From: Thalassotalea euphylliae
GTDB taxonomy: Bacteria > Pseudomonadota > Gammaproteobacteria > Enterobacterales > Alteromonadaceae
Assembly: GCF_003390395.1 (NCBI RefSeq)
Contig: NZ_QUOV01000001.1
Location: forward strand, 4,216,001-4,280,000
DNA length: 64,000 bases
Reading direction: 5' to 3'
Shown here: positions 47,432-57,148 of the stretch, in pieces
How the letters are laid out: the number at the start of each line of letters is the position of its first letter
Numbering within the stretch: the stretch's first letter is position 1
Translations under genes and position numbers: made by a program
Notes under the pieces: model-generated
The model's input: the letters and a program-made list of their open reading frames with translations, nothing else
Databases searched by the model: none
What the model was told of the DNA's origin: nothing

Positions 47432-49165
47432 CTAGCTATAAGCTGACGAAATTTGATCTGAACGGCTCACTAGCTTGGTCAGTGAGGCTAGCGGCATGGG
47501 TTTATAGTAAAAGTAGCCTTGGTGGTAATGAATATGAAGCTGCTGACAATAGTCCGCTTGCTCCGCACTTTCTATTCCCTCTGCAACCACTCTCATATTC
47601 AGCTTTTGTAGCATGCTGGCAACGCCCGCCAACATCGCCTTACTCATCGAGTGTTGCGAGCCAGAATCATCAATAATACTGCGATCAATTTTAACCGTAT
47701 GAATGGGACATTTTAGTAGGTGTGATAACGACGAATACCCCGTACCAAAGTCATCCAACGCTATCTTAATACCATACTCATATAAGGCTTCTAAGTTTTC
47801 TAATGTTGCGGTGTTATCGTTGAGTAGGGCGGTTTCGGTAATTTCAATGGTGATATTCTTGGCAAGAATTTTCTTTTGTTTTAACCGGTTAATGATCGCC
47901 TTAGCAAAGCCTGCTTCGGTGAGTTGGCAAGGAGAAACATTGATAGAAACATAAAATTCAGACGCTGGTGATTGTAAATACGTTGCCAATTCTTCAAGTG
48001 CTTTGTCAAATACCCACAAACCTAGTTTTTGAATAAGGCCACATTCTTCTGCAACCGGAATAAACTGATCTGGTCGCTGCGTGACATTTGCTTTGGGCCA
48101 GCGCACTAACGCTTCAGCCCCCATAATTTGTCCTTGCTTGACGATAGGTTGGTAGTGAAGCTCGAAATCCTGTGCAAACGATGCGCGCCTAAGCTCGGTT
48201 TCGATCTTATATTTGAATAAGATCTCTGCCTGCATATTGTCTTCGTATACACACAGCTTTTCGTGAACGTTTTGTTTAGCTCGATACATAGCAATATCTG
48301 CACACTTCATCAGCTCTGTTTGAGTATCCCCATTGAGTGGGAACAGCGCCATACCAACGCTTGCAGAGCTATGAACTAAATGGTCGTCGATCATAAAAGG
48401 TTCCGCCAGAGCCTCTAAAAGCCGATTACCAATTTGTTTTGCTTCTACCAACGACTTAAGCTGACCGCAGGCAAAGGCAAACTCATCCCCCCCAAGTCGA
48501 GCAAACAGCTCGTTACTGCGAAAGACTTTTTTAAAGCGCTTGGCCACTTCAACAAGCAATTGATCGCCAACATTGTGACCATATGTATCGTTAATATGCT
48601 TAAATTTGTCGAGATCGAGCAACATTACGACAATAATTTCACTGGGATGGCGCAGTCCTGCTTTGATGCGCTGCAATAATGATTCTTCAAAATGGTAGCG
48701 ATTGTACAAGCCAGTCAGAGAATCACGCTCCGCCATACTCTTAACTTTTTGATAGCTGTCGTAAAGCTCTTGTTCTAACTCATAACGCTTTTTCGCCTGT
48801 AAAATTGAGCGTTTTAGCTGTGAAGGGGTAATATCTTCTTTGAGTACAAAGTCTTGGGCACCCGCATTAATAGCATCAAGTATAAGCTCATCATCCGCAT
48901 AATTGCTGACCATAATAAAAGCCGTTTCACAGACAAAGGGCGATTTTTTCAGTTTAAGCATCAACTCAATACCATTAACCGCAGGCATCAGATAATCTAA
49001 TAAAACCACATCAAAATTTTGATAAGTAAGTTGTTGCAGTGCTTTATTTGGCTCGCTTTCTTCGACAATATTGTAGTTAAAATCAGCGTTCGACAGAGCG
49101 CGCTTTAAACTAGCCCGCTCAATATCATCATCATCCACGATAAGCACATTTAACTGGTTATACAT
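47432..49165 (-). CDS. Response regulator with GGDEF and EAL domains
   Basis: The 577-aa protein has an N-terminal receiver (residues 1-125: VLIVDDDDIE, phosphoacceptor Asp in VVLLDYLMP), a GGDEF domain with intact RLGGDEFAFA near residue 225, and an EAL domain with AEALVRW and DDFGTGYSSLSHL, both apparently functional. It turns a phosphorylation signal into a change in c-di-GMP. It is the last gene of a five-gene signalling cluster on this strand, though a 200-bp gap separates it from the next gene upstream, so it may have its own promoter. Confidence 0.93.
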   Translation of the reverse strand: MYNQLNVLIVDDDDIERASLKRALSNADFNYNIVEESEPNKALQQLTYQNFDVVLLDYLMPAVNGIELMLKLKKSPFVCETAFIMVSNYADDELILDAINAGAQDFVLKEDITPSQLKRSILQAKKRYELEQELYDSYQKVKSMAERDSLTGLYNRYHFEESLLQRIKAGLRHPSEIIVVMLLDLDKFKHINDTYGHNVGDQLLVEVAKRFKKVFRSNELFARLGGDEFAFACGQLKSLVEAKQIGNRLLEALAEPFMIDDHLVHSSASVGMALFPLNGDTQTELMKCADIAMYRAKQNVHEKLCVYEDNMQAEILFKYKIETELRRASFAQDFELHYQPIVKQGQIMGAEALVRWPKANVTQRPDQFIPVAEECGLIQKLGLWVFDKALEELATYLQSPASEFYVSINVSPCQLTEAGFAKAIINRLKQKKILAKNITIEITETALLNDNTATLENLEALYEYGIKIALDDFGTGYSSLSHLLKCPIHTVKIDRSIIDDSGSQHSMSKAMLAGVASMLQKLNMRVVAEGIESAEQADYCQQLHIHYHQGYFYYKPMPLASLTKLVSRSDQISSAYS

Positions 49166-49366
49166 CCTTATACCTCAGTACTTTCAACTTTATATTTTTA
49201 ACTTTGCACTTTTGCCTTCTAACTTTTACCTTGGTACTGGAAGGCTCCAAAAGTTTAGACGGAAACATGAAATAGAAAGCTTAAGCTAAACCTCAACTAA
49301 AAAACTCAAAAACAAACCACAGCGGTGCGAGCTAATTTGCATTACGCTGGCTAGTGCCAATAGGGT

Positions 49367-49789
49367 TTATACTGGCAAATGAGCTATCCGCCAATACCCC
49401 TGTAATAAAGACACTATTTCAACAAACTCTTTACCTGCTTCATCTTTGACAAAGTAGCCAGCAACGTTTTGGGAATAACTACTGACAATGTCTTGCTCAT
49501 CATCAGAAGTTGTGAGTACAAAAATGATCGCATTTGCTGTGTTCTCATTGCTTCTAACCTGCGCTAAAAATTCTAGTCCTCCCATTTTAGGCATTTGCAG
49601 ATCTAGCAATACAACATACGGATGAGGTACAGCATCATTGAGCAGCAAAGACAAAGCTTCTTCACCGTGATGAGCACGGATGATTTTGTTACCAATACGC
49701 TCTCTAGCAAAACTGCGCTCTATGGTCATAAAATCAATATCGTCATCTTCAACTACCAGCAGAGTAACTTGCTCACCGAACTTGGTCAT
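49367..49789 (-). CDS. Single-domain response regulator (receiver only)
   Basis: The 140-aa CheY-like receiver has acidic pair EDDDID, phosphoacceptor Asp in VVLLDLQMPKMGG, switch Thr in LTTSDD and the final Lys in FVKDE. The start at 49789 (MTKFGEQ) overlaps the end of the upstream hybrid kinase by 17 bp; the longer frame is only that gene's shadow. With no output domain it probably relays phosphate or acts by protein contact. It resembles the Rcp1 group that partners phytochrome-like kinases. Confidence 0.9.
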   Translation of the reverse strand: MTKFGEQVTLLVVEDDDIDFMTIERSFARERIGNKIIRAHHGEEALSLLLNDAVPHPYVVLLDLQMPKMGGLEFLAQVRSNENTANAIIFVLTTSDDEQDIVSSYSQNVAGYFVKDEAGKEFVEIVSLLQGYWRIAHLPV

Positions 49790-51683
49790 AAGCTTCCTTA
49801 TTAGTTTGCAAAACCACAAGCTGCTGCAACGGCCAAACAATTTTAAAGTGCACCCCTTGGCGGTGTTGCTCGTTATAGACAAGCTCAACGCTACCTTGGT
49901 AGTGATCGATGACCTTTTTCACCATCGCCAGCCCCATACCGCTGCCTTCAACTTCATCTTTAGATTTGAGTGTTTGAAACATTTGGAATACTTTGTCAGC
50001 ATATTCTGGCGCAATGCCTGGCCCATCGTCTTGATAATGAATCTCGTAGCAGTTTTCGCACTCAACTACATCAATAGTAATAGTCCCTTGCGCTTGATGG
50101 TGATGTTTGATGGTATTGCCAAGTAAATTCAACAACACAATCTGTAAGGCCGCCCTTGGCAGCACAACGTCGATATCGGTTGCCACTACTGGAAACCGCT
50201 CATATTCAGCATTAAGCTCGTGGGCACTGACTGCCAACCGATTGAAGTTAAAGTGTTCAGCGTCTGTCAGCTTTTTATTCAATCGTGAATAGGCCAGCAA
50301 ATCATTTAATAATTGTGACAATCGCGCAGCGCGATTCTTGATCATATTAAAATGCTGCTTAGCACCACCTGGCATGCTATCGCCGTAATCTTCTTCAACC
50401 CATGAGACAAGCTTCTTAATGGCATTAAGTGGTGATTTTAGATCGTGTGACGCGATATAAGCGAATTGCTCGAGGTCTTCATTGGACTTTCGCAACTTTG
50501 AAATCAGTAAATCGCGCTCTGTCACATCAGCAGCAGAGCCGAGAATAAAGGGCTCACCAGCGCCATCAGTAAAGCGAACTTTATTAGTTTGGAGGATTCG
50601 GACTTCACCGTTGGGAAATGTAATTTTTTCAACGGTTTCGCTAAAACCCGCAGCAAACGCTTCCTTGTCTTTGGCGAGGAAATCTTCTACGTCTGCGGGG
50701 TCATAATCTTCAAAAGTCGTTCTACCCAACACTTGCTCTTGATCGTCAACCCCATAAAGCTGAAGGAATTGCTCGTTAACTTTAACTAAACGAAAATCTT
50801 TGTCTTTCACGAACATATAGCCAGGTACAGCCTGAAAGACTAACTCTAAAAAATTATGCGCCTCGTTAAGTTCTTGTTCTTTTATTGCTAACTGCCGGTC
50901 ATGACGCTTTTTCTGCACCGCTAGCCAAATAGTTTTATCCAACATACTGGCAGTCAATTCAGCTTTGACTAAATAGTTTTCCGCACCAAATTTAATAGCA
51001 TTAACGGCGACAGATTCACTACCTTGCCCTGTAGTCATAATGACGGGTATAAAAGGGTGATTAGTGACGATATTAGCAAGCACTTCTAAGCCCGTTACCC
51101 CTGGTAGAGAGTAATCAAGCAGTATGCAATCTGGCTGTATGTTTTTTACCAGTTCCATACCTTTTTGACCTGTAATGGCATGGTAAAAAATATAGTCACT
51201 GGATGCCTTCCCCAACAAGCGTTCACACATTTCAATATCATCGGGGTTATCATCAATGATCAATACTTTGCAATCCAAAGAAGTGCGCCGAGGTAGTAGT
51301 GTTTTAGCATGTTTAATTGCTGAAGATATTTTCTCATCGAGATTAACAGAGAATAAATTATATTTGTTGATATAGTCTTGGGCGCCTTGTTTTATCAAGG
51401 TTGCGGCGGTTAGCTGATCTGTCTGTCCGGTTAACACCACAATCGGAATGCTAGGAATTTTGGCCTTTAAAGCACGAAATAAATCTAAGCCCGACATGCC
51501 CGGTAGATGGTAATCAAGCAAAATACAATCGTACTTATTCACTTCAATTAGGCTTAACCCTTCTTCACCTGACAAGGCACTTGAAAACTGATAGCTATGC
51601 GCCTGACATTTTGCCAAAGAGCGCTGAATCGCTTCAACATCGTCTGGGTTATCATCAATGATTAATACATCCCTTACTTGCAT
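49773..51683 (-). CDS. Hybrid sensor kinase: REC-REC-PAS-histidine kinase
   Basis: The protein of about 636 aa starts at 51683, 1 bp after the preceding stop. Two receivers lie in tandem (DVLIIDDNPDD...CILLDYHLPGMSG and KVLIIDDNPDD...CILLDYSLPGVTG), then a PAS domain (VFQAVPGYMFVKDKDFRLVKVN) and a kinase core with H-box FAYIASHDLKSPLNAIKKLV, N-box LLNLLGNTIKHHH and G-boxes DDGPGIAPEYADKVF and GSGMGLAMVKKV. It is soluble with no membrane helix. The receivers preceding the kinase suggest it is switched by phosphotransfer from another kinase of the cluster. Confidence 0.92.
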   Translation of the reverse strand: MQVRDVLIIDDNPDDVEAIQRSLAKCQAHSYQFSSALSGEEGLSLIEVNKYDCILLDYHLPGMSGLDLFRALKAKIPSIPIVVLTGQTDQLTAATLIKQGAQDYINKYNLFSVNLDEKISSAIKHAKTLLPRRTSLDCKVLIIDDNPDDIEMCERLLGKASSDYIFYHAITGQKGMELVKNIQPDCILLDYSLPGVTGLEVLANIVTNHPFIPVIMTTGQGSESVAVNAIKFGAENYLVKAELTASMLDKTIWLAVQKKRHDRQLAIKEQELNEAHNFLELVFQAVPGYMFVKDKDFRLVKVNEQFLQLYGVDDQEQVLGRTTFEDYDPADVEDFLAKDKEAFAAGFSETVEKITFPNGEVRILQTNKVRFTDGAGEPFILGSAADVTERDLLISKLRKSNEDLEQFAYIASHDLKSPLNAIKKLVSWVEEDYGDSMPGGAKQHFNMIKNRAARLSQLLNDLLAYSRLNKKLTDAEHFNFNRLAVSAHELNAEYERFPVVATDIDVVLPRAALQIVLLNLLGNTIKHHHQAQGTITIDVVECENCYEIHYQDDGPGIAPEYADKVFQMFQTLKSKDEVEGSGMGLAMVKKVIDHYQGSVELVYNEQHRQGVHFKIVWPLQQLVVLQTNKEAYDQVR

Positions 51684-51684
51684 G

Positions 51685-52143
51685 CTAGCCTTCCTTCTGC
51701 TCGCTACCTGGCAATACTGCAATACCAAACCAATAATCTTTTATGGTTCCAATCGCTTGAGTAAGCCCTTCGAAACTAACCGGTTTTTGAATATAAGTAC
51801 TGGCTCCCAAGTTATAGCAGGCTTCAATATCATGCGGATCTGTAGAAGTAGTCAGCACCACAACAGGAATACCTTTTAATGCCATATCCTGTTTAATAAT
51901 TCTCAGTAGTTCTCGTCCATCTAGGCCCGGCATATTAAGGTCTAACAAAATAATTATCGGCTTTTCAGCGGCGTTTTTACCACTGTGCTTGCCTTCATGG
52001 TACAAATAATCTTTTGCATCCTGACCGGATTGACACCAAGCAACGGGATTTAACAATTGATTTTTGCGCAACCCTCGAAAGGTTGCCTCAAAATCATCAG
52101 GGTTGTCATCAACGAGCAAAATAGTACCGACTTTATTGTCCAT
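51685..52143 (-). CDS. Rcp1-like single-domain response regulator
   Basis: The 152-aa receiver has VDDNPDDFEATFRGL, phosphoacceptor Asp in IILLDLNMPGLDGRELL, LTTSTDPHDIEACYNLGASTYIQKPVSF and a C-terminal helix DYWFGIAVLP, which is the Rcp1 pattern of receivers serving phytochrome-type histidine kinases. It overlaps the upstream kinase gene by 11 bp and is followed by the hybrid kinase after 1 bp. Co-translation with both supports a direct relay role. Confidence 0.92.
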   Translation of the reverse strand: MDNKVGTILLVDDNPDDFEATFRGLRKNQLLNPVAWCQSGQDAKDYLYHEGKHSGKNAAEKPIIILLDLNMPGLDGRELLRIIKQDMALKGIPVVVLTTSTDPHDIEACYNLGASTYIQKPVSFEGLTQAIGTIKDYWFGIAVLPGSEQKEG

Positions 52144-53635
52144 CGTTGCCTTCCATATTTAACGTAAAGTAAAAGCAAGTACCGTTGCCCACCGAGGACT
52201 CCAGCCATATTTGCCCATTTTGCCGCTCAATAATTTTTTTAACGAAAGTTAACCCGACACCTGTGCCACGAACAGCATCATTTTCTTCGTTTAAGCGCTT
52301 AAAAATGCGAAAAATATCAGTAAAAAAGCGTTTATCAATACCAATGCCATTGTCTTTAACAAAGAAGACTCGTGACTCCTGACTACCTGAAAACGGATTT
52401 ATCATCTGTGTGATACCAACTTCCACACGCTTATTCGGGCTATTGTTGTACTTGATTGCGTTAGAAATTAAGTTTCGAAATAACTCAGTGGTACGCGGCA
52501 CATCGCACAACACTTCAGGTAAATCACTAGGCCAATGCACGCTGATATTGGGTTTTTCCTCAGGCAACGTGATTTCCACGACATTGGTTAACACGTCAGT
52601 AAGATTGACCTTGTTGATCGCTAACTCCTGACGCCCGAGTCGAGAGTAGTACAGCAAACTATCAACCAAGTGCTCCATGCGCTGGCAAAGAAATCGCATT
52701 CTTGCCAGTCGTTGTTTACCTCGCTCATCAACTAATTGTTCGTAGTCTTCTTCTAAAAACATGGCGTTATTAGACAAACCGCGCAATGGCTCTTTAAGAT
52801 CATGGGAGGCGATATAAGCGAATTGGTCGAGCTCTTCGTTACTCACTTTTAGCTGATCCATATAAGTTTGTATTTCACTTTCTGCGGCTTTGCGCTCGCT
52901 GATATCGTGAATGGTGCCTACAAATATGGTCTCGCCTTCATTTTTCATTTCATTGACACCGAGCTCTATCGGAAAAATAGTGCCATCTTTTTTCCTTGCA
53001 GCAACTTCACGACCAAGGCCAATGATTTTTTTCACGCCGCTGTGATGATAATTTTGCAAATACTGATCGTGCTCTGAGTGATATGGATCAGGCATCAGGA
53101 TTTTGACATTTTGACCAACCACTTCGCTTTTTTGATAACCAAAAATACGCTGCGCCGCTTTATTGAATTCTTTAATTTGACCACGTGAATCTATCGTAAT
53201 CAGGCCATCAATCACGGTATCTAGTAAGGTTTCGGCATATTTAACGGAGGTTCTAAGTTGCGCTTCACCTAGCTTGCGACTGGTAATGTCGCTAATGGTG
53301 CCGAGAAAATAGCGCTGCTCATCTATGAACAACTCATTCACCGATAACTCCATCGGAAAAGTCTCGCCATTTTTGCGCTGTGCTTTTATTTCTCGACCTT
53401 TGCCAATGATCTTTTTGGTACCAGTGGTTAAGTAGTTGGCTAAGTAGCCGTCGTGCTCAGAATGAAAAGGCTCAGGCATTAAGACGTTGACATTTTTGCC
53501 TAATACTTCTTCCGATTGATAACCGAAAATGCGACATGCTGCGGCATTGAAACTTTGAATTTGGCCTTTTTCGTCAATAATGATAAAGCCATCGACAACA
53601 GTATCGATGACCGACTGTATTTGGGCATTAAACAT
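52133..53635 (-). CDS. Soluble PAS-PAS histidine kinase
   Basis: The 500-aa protein has two near-duplicate PAS domains (FIIIDEKGQIQSFNAAACRIFGY and LITIDSRGQIKEFNKAAQRIFGY, each with LMPEPFHSEHD/LMPDPYHSEHD and GREV/GREI). This FixL-type pattern can bind haem or flavin in relatives. The kinase core has the H-box FAYIASHDLKEPLRGL, N-box LISNAIKYNN and G-boxes DNGIGIDKRFF and GTGVGLTFVKK. No membrane segment is present. It is the first gene of the cluster. The ligand is unknown. Confidence 0.92.
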   Translation of the reverse strand: MFNAQIQSVIDTVVDGFIIIDEKGQIQSFNAAACRIFGYQSEEVLGKNVNVLMPEPFHSEHDGYLANYLTTGTKKIIGKGREIKAQRKNGETFPMELSVNELFIDEQRYFLGTISDITSRKLGEAQLRTSVKYAETLLDTVIDGLITIDSRGQIKEFNKAAQRIFGYQKSEVVGQNVKILMPDPYHSEHDQYLQNYHHSGVKKIIGLGREVAARKKDGTIFPIELGVNEMKNEGETIFVGTIHDISERKAAESEIQTYMDQLKVSNEELDQFAYIASHDLKEPLRGLSNNAMFLEEDYEQLVDERGKQRLARMRFLCQRMEHLVDSLLYYSRLGRQELAINKVNLTDVLTNVVEITLPEEKPNISVHWPSDLPEVLCDVPRTTELFRNLISNAIKYNNSPNKRVEVGITQMINPFSGSQESRVFFVKDNGIGIDKRFFTDIFRIFKRLNEENDAVRGTGVGLTFVKKIIERQNGQIWLESSVGNGTCFYFTLNMEGNDGQ

Positions 53636-53908
53636 GGGGGACTACATCATTCCTTTGATCAAAGATTTTTTTGTCCATTCATCAAAGGTATAGACCATTT
53701 TCATCAATTATTGAAATTAGCCCGCTATATATTGGAAAAATAGTCGATAAGCCTGTAGATTTTGTCCAGCCTACTTGCCAATATCACTTAACTAAGCCTA
53801 TGATTTTAAAGGTTTGTCACCTAAATGTCGCCTCTATGACGTGGTGTTTATGAGCCACAACAAAGATGATTGCTAACGACTGCAATATTTAACAAGTATT
53901 GCCAAATA
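53636..53908. other. Intergenic region upstream of the signalling cluster
   Basis: 273 bp without a convincing open frame, holding the promoter of the minus-strand kinase gene. AAAGGA lies about 14 nt before that gene's ATG on its strand. No repeat or palindrome was noticed until the 162-bp element starts at 53909. Confidence 0.5.
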
Positions 53909-54070
53909 ATACCAATTGAATTAATTAGTTGATCAATTGTGGCGTAGGAAAAAGGTTCATAAACAAGGCGTTATTTCTTGTTAACTAGTTGTTCTAATTT
54001 CAAAAATAACAACGCAGTTTATGGGCGTTTTAACCAGCCAAAATGATCAAGTATTTATTGAAATTGGTAT
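53909..54070. repeat. 162-bp palindromic repeat (MITE-like), copy 2
   Basis: Same length and ends (ATACCAATT ... AATTGGTAT) as copy 1 at 11285-11446, same orientation, about 94% identical (around 10 substitutions by eye). It lies 21 bp upstream of the HTH/2TM gene, so it sits inside that gene's promoter or leader. Confidence 0.9.
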
Positions 54071-54091
54071 AAGCTGCAAAGGAAGATTTAC

Positions 54092-54604
54092 ATGCTAATA
54101 AAGAAGTTACGCCTACAACGTGGTTGGTCACAAGAACATTTATCACAAGTGTCTGGTATTAGTGTTCGCACGATTCAGCGTATTGAGCGTGGCCAAAAAG
54201 CGGGACTCGAATCACTCAAATCGCTGGCAGCTGTTTTTGAAATTGATATTACATCACTGCAACCGGAGGCAGACATGACCAGCAATCAAATATCATCAGA
54301 ACATTCATCAGGGCTAGATCGTTCTTCTCAACTTCAGGTGACGATTGAAGAACAACGGGCAATGGAATACGTGCAAGGGCTAAAAGCTTTCTATGGGCAC
54401 TTGGCCACTTACATTATTGTTAACATCGTATTGTTGGCCGTTAATTGGTTTATTACGCCGGGTTATTTCTGGGTACTGTGGGTGATGATGGGGTGGGGCA
54501 TTGGCCTTGCCAGCCATGCTGTTGCTACGTTCGAGTTTTTCAACTTTTTTGATGCCGATTGGGAAAAGCGTGAAATTGAGAAACGTTTAGGACGAGACTT
54601 GTAA
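54092..54604 (+). CDS. XRE-type helix-turn-helix regulator with C-terminal 2TM domain
   Basis: The 170-aa protein has an N-terminal lambda-repressor-like helix-turn-helix (MLIKKLRLQRGWSQEHLSQVSGISVRTIQRIERG, residues 1-60), a polar linker, and a C-terminal 2TM module (about 95-165: two membrane helices ending in EFFNFFDADWEKREIEKRL). Membrane tethering of a small DNA-binding protein suggests envelope or membrane-state sensing. AAAGGAAG precedes the ATG. Its promoter must lie within or across the 162-bp repeat just upstream. Confidence 0.9.
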   Translation: MLIKKLRLQRGWSQEHLSQVSGISVRTIQRIERGQKAGLESLKSLAAVFEIDITSLQPEADMTSNQISSEHSSGLDRSSQLQVTIEEQRAMEYVQGLKAFYGHLATYIIVNIVLLAVNWFITPGYFWVLWVMMGWGIGLASHAVATFEFFNFFDADWEKREIEKRLGRDL

Positions 54605-54648
54605 GCAATAACTCGCGCTGCGCGCTATACAGAATCAAATAGAGGGTG

Positions 54649-56460
54649 TTAGCCACCAAGGTGAGCGTTTATCAATGATAAGAATGGCTCACCGTATCTC
54701 GCCAGCTTAGTATCACCAATACCACTGACTGACAACATCTGCGCTTGTGAACGAGGCTGAATGCGGGCTAATTCCGCCAGTGTTGCATCGTTAAACACGA
54801 TAAACGGGGCGACATCTTCGGCATCGGCAATTTCTTTGCGCAACGAGCGCAATTTGCCAAATAGCTTACGATCGTATTGCTTGGTGGCCGTATTTTGCTG
54901 CCAGTAGCTAGCACGTTGTAAACGTGGAGAAGCGAGCATTAAGGTTTCTTGCGCGGTTAAGATTGAGCGCGCAGCTTCAGTTAACTTCAGTGCCGAATGT
55001 TGAGCAATATCTTGCTGTAAATAGCCTAAATGAATCAGTTGGCGAATCACCGAAAACCAGTAGCTAGGCGTTTTGTCTTTGCCAAGACCAAAGGTTGATA
55101 CTTTTTCATGACCATGTTTTTGAATAAGCGGCGTTACTTGACCACGCAGTACCGTCACCAGGTATTGCACATCGCCTTTTTGCTCAATGCGATAGACACA
55201 AGACAATACTTTTTGCGCCACTTCTGTGGCATCAAATTCACTGGGTGGATCCAAACAAATATCACAGTTACCACAGCGTGTTTTGGTAAATTCGGCAAAG
55301 TAATTGAGTACCACTTGTCGGCGACAAGTTTGCGCATCAACAAAATCAGTCATCGCCTGAAAACGTTGCATCTCCACTTTCGCCCGCTGCTCGTCTTCAT
55401 GCTCAGCAATGCGCTTTTTCATTCGGCTGATATCTTGCTCATCGCATAAAAACAGGGCTTCCGCGGGCAAGCCATCACGACCGGCACGGCCAATTTCCTG
55501 ATAGTAGGACTCTATCGTGCGAGGCGGCTCAAAATGCACCACGAAGCGCACATTTGGCTTGTTAATACCTAAGCCAAACGCAACTGTTGCGACCACAATT
55601 TGAATATTGTCTTTGGTAAAACCGTCTTGCACGTAAGCGCGAATTTCCGTTTCTAATCCTGCGTGGTAGGCCGCACAATTAATCCCTGCTTCACCCAGAA
55701 ATTTACTGAGCTTTTCCACTTGCCAGCGACTACTGCAATAAATAATGCCGGCATCGTCTTTACGTTGTTTTATGTACGACAGTATTTGCTTTTGACCGTT
55801 GTACTTCTCTGCAAGCGTAAAACGAATGTTCGGGCGATCAAAGCTATCTAGGTGAACATAAGGGTTGTGCAAGCCTAGTTGCTCAAGAATATCTTTGCGC
55901 GTAGTGACATCAGCAGTGGCGGTTAAGGCCATCACGGGAATATGCGGAAAATGACGTTTTAGACAACCTAGCTGGGTATAAGCACGACGAAAATCATGCC
56001 CCCACTGAGAAATACAATGTGCTTCGTCAATGGCAAATAAACGAATGGGGAGGCTAGCAATACCTTGCAAGAAGTAGTGCTGAGTTAACCGCTCAGGAGC
56101 CACATAAAGTAGGCGAATTTGCCCTGCTGCCAAACGCTGAAAAATATCGTTAACCTCAGCTTGGCTTTGCGAAGAGTTAACAAATGCGGCGCTAATGCCT
56201 TGTCGGGTGAGACCGTCGACCTGATCTTTCATCAATGAGATCAGTGGCGAGACCACAATCGTGATGCCGTCAAACAAGGTGGCAGGCAACTGATAACACA
56301 TCGACTTACCGCCGCCTGTTGGCATTAAGACTAAGCAATCCCGGCCACTCATCACTTGCTCAATAACATCTGCCTGCCCATCGCGAAATGAGGTGTATCC
56401 AAAATGATGCTTAAGCGAATCGAGAAGTGAAGCTTGCGGGGCAATTGCAGAGGGAGTCAA
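54649..56460 (-). CDS. recQ: ATP-dependent DNA helicase RecQ
   Basis: The 603-aa superfamily 2 helicase has Walker A LMPTGGGKSMCY (about 46-57), the IDEAHCISQWGHDFR box, motif III ALTATAD, GIIYCSSRWQVEKL and the QEIGRAGRDG arginine finger. A zinc-binding RQC domain (CRRQVVLNYFAE...RCGNCDICLDPP) and a C-terminal HRDC domain follow. It acts in recombination and fork repair. It is divergent from the yigI-type gene, matching the E. coli recQ/yigI/rarD neighbourhood except that pldA is missing. Confidence 0.97.
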   Translation of the reverse strand: MTPSAIAPQASLLDSLKHHFGYTSFRDGQADVIEQVMSGRDCLVLMPTGGGKSMCYQLPATLFDGITIVVSPLISLMKDQVDGLTRQGISAAFVNSSQSQAEVNDIFQRLAAGQIRLLYVAPERLTQHYFLQGIASLPIRLFAIDEAHCISQWGHDFRRAYTQLGCLKRHFPHIPVMALTATADVTTRKDILEQLGLHNPYVHLDSFDRPNIRFTLAEKYNGQKQILSYIKQRKDDAGIIYCSSRWQVEKLSKFLGEAGINCAAYHAGLETEIRAYVQDGFTKDNIQIVVATVAFGLGINKPNVRFVVHFEPPRTIESYYQEIGRAGRDGLPAEALFLCDEQDISRMKKRIAEHEDEQRAKVEMQRFQAMTDFVDAQTCRRQVVLNYFAEFTKTRCGNCDICLDPPSEFDATEVAQKVLSCVYRIEQKGDVQYLVTVLRGQVTPLIQKHGHEKVSTFGLGKDKTPSYWFSVIRQLIHLGYLQQDIAQHSALKLTEAARSILTAQETLMLASPRLQRASYWQQNTATKQYDRKLFGKLRSLRKEIADAEDVAPFIVFNDATLAELARIQPRSQAQMLSVSGIGDTKLARYGEPFLSLINAHLGG

Positions 56461-56613
56461 CGGTTTTCCAGCTGGTTAAAAATCGCAAGCATTTTAGCCC
56501 AAGCGCATGTGAATCCCTAGAGTGGAGTTTAAAAAATACAAAAAAAGCTGCTAGGCTGAGGTTACCTAGTCAGCACATCTGACCAGATCCTCAAAGGAGC
56601 TAAGGCGCACAAT

Positions 56614-57069
56614 ATGAATAAAGAACAACGCTTTCAAAAAGTTGCTGAGCTATGGAATGCCAACATGCCATTTAACCAGCTACTGGGCTTTGAAATTTCT
56701 CGCTTTGACGACACTCGCTCTGAAATTAGCTTTCATTGGCACGACAAACTTATTGGCAATCCTATGCAGAAAATACTTCACGGAGGGGTGACGGCTGCAG
56801 CACTTGATTTGGCCGGCGGTGTTGTTGCTGCCGCCAGCATTATCGCCAATATGGAAGAGGTATCTGCACAGGTGATTCAAGAAAACCTCAGCAAGCTCGG
56901 CACCATAGATTTACGTACCGACTTTTTACGCCCCGGCCGAGGTGAGCACTTTGTTGCCTCCGCACATATTATTCGCAGTGGCAGTAAAGTCGCTGTTGCC
57001 CGAATGGAGCTGCACAACGAAAAGAACGACCATATTGCCTTTGGTACTGGCACCTATATGGTTGGTTAA
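56614..57069 (+). CDS. yigI: YigI-type thioesterase
   Basis: The 151-aa PaaI/YigI hotdog thioesterase has FNQLLGFEI, NPMQKILHGGVTAAALDLAGG (HGG motif with catalytic Asp) and DLRTDFLRPGRGEHFVASA. It hydrolyses acyl-CoA or related thioesters in the cytoplasm; relatives act on medium- and long-chain substrates. The position next to recQ and rarD equals that of E. coli yigI, which supports orthology. Confidence 0.88.
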   Translation: MNKEQRFQKVAELWNANMPFNQLLGFEISRFDDTRSEISFHWHDKLIGNPMQKILHGGVTAAALDLAGGVVAAASIIANMEEVSAQVIQENLSKLGTIDLRTDFLRPGRGEHFVASAHIIRSGSKVAVARMELHNEKNDHIAFGTGTYMVG

Positions 57070-57148
57070 AACCGCGTTATAACCTTGCTATGAATGTGCG
57101 AATCTGTGATAGAATTCGCGCCCTTAAAATAGTGACTAGGTCTTCTTC

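Noticed and set aside
49166..49366. Repeated AACTTT-like pyrimidine-rich text between two signalling genes
   Set aside because: The repeats are irregular and short with no pairing arms. Nothing distinguishes them from AT-rich intergenic sequence.
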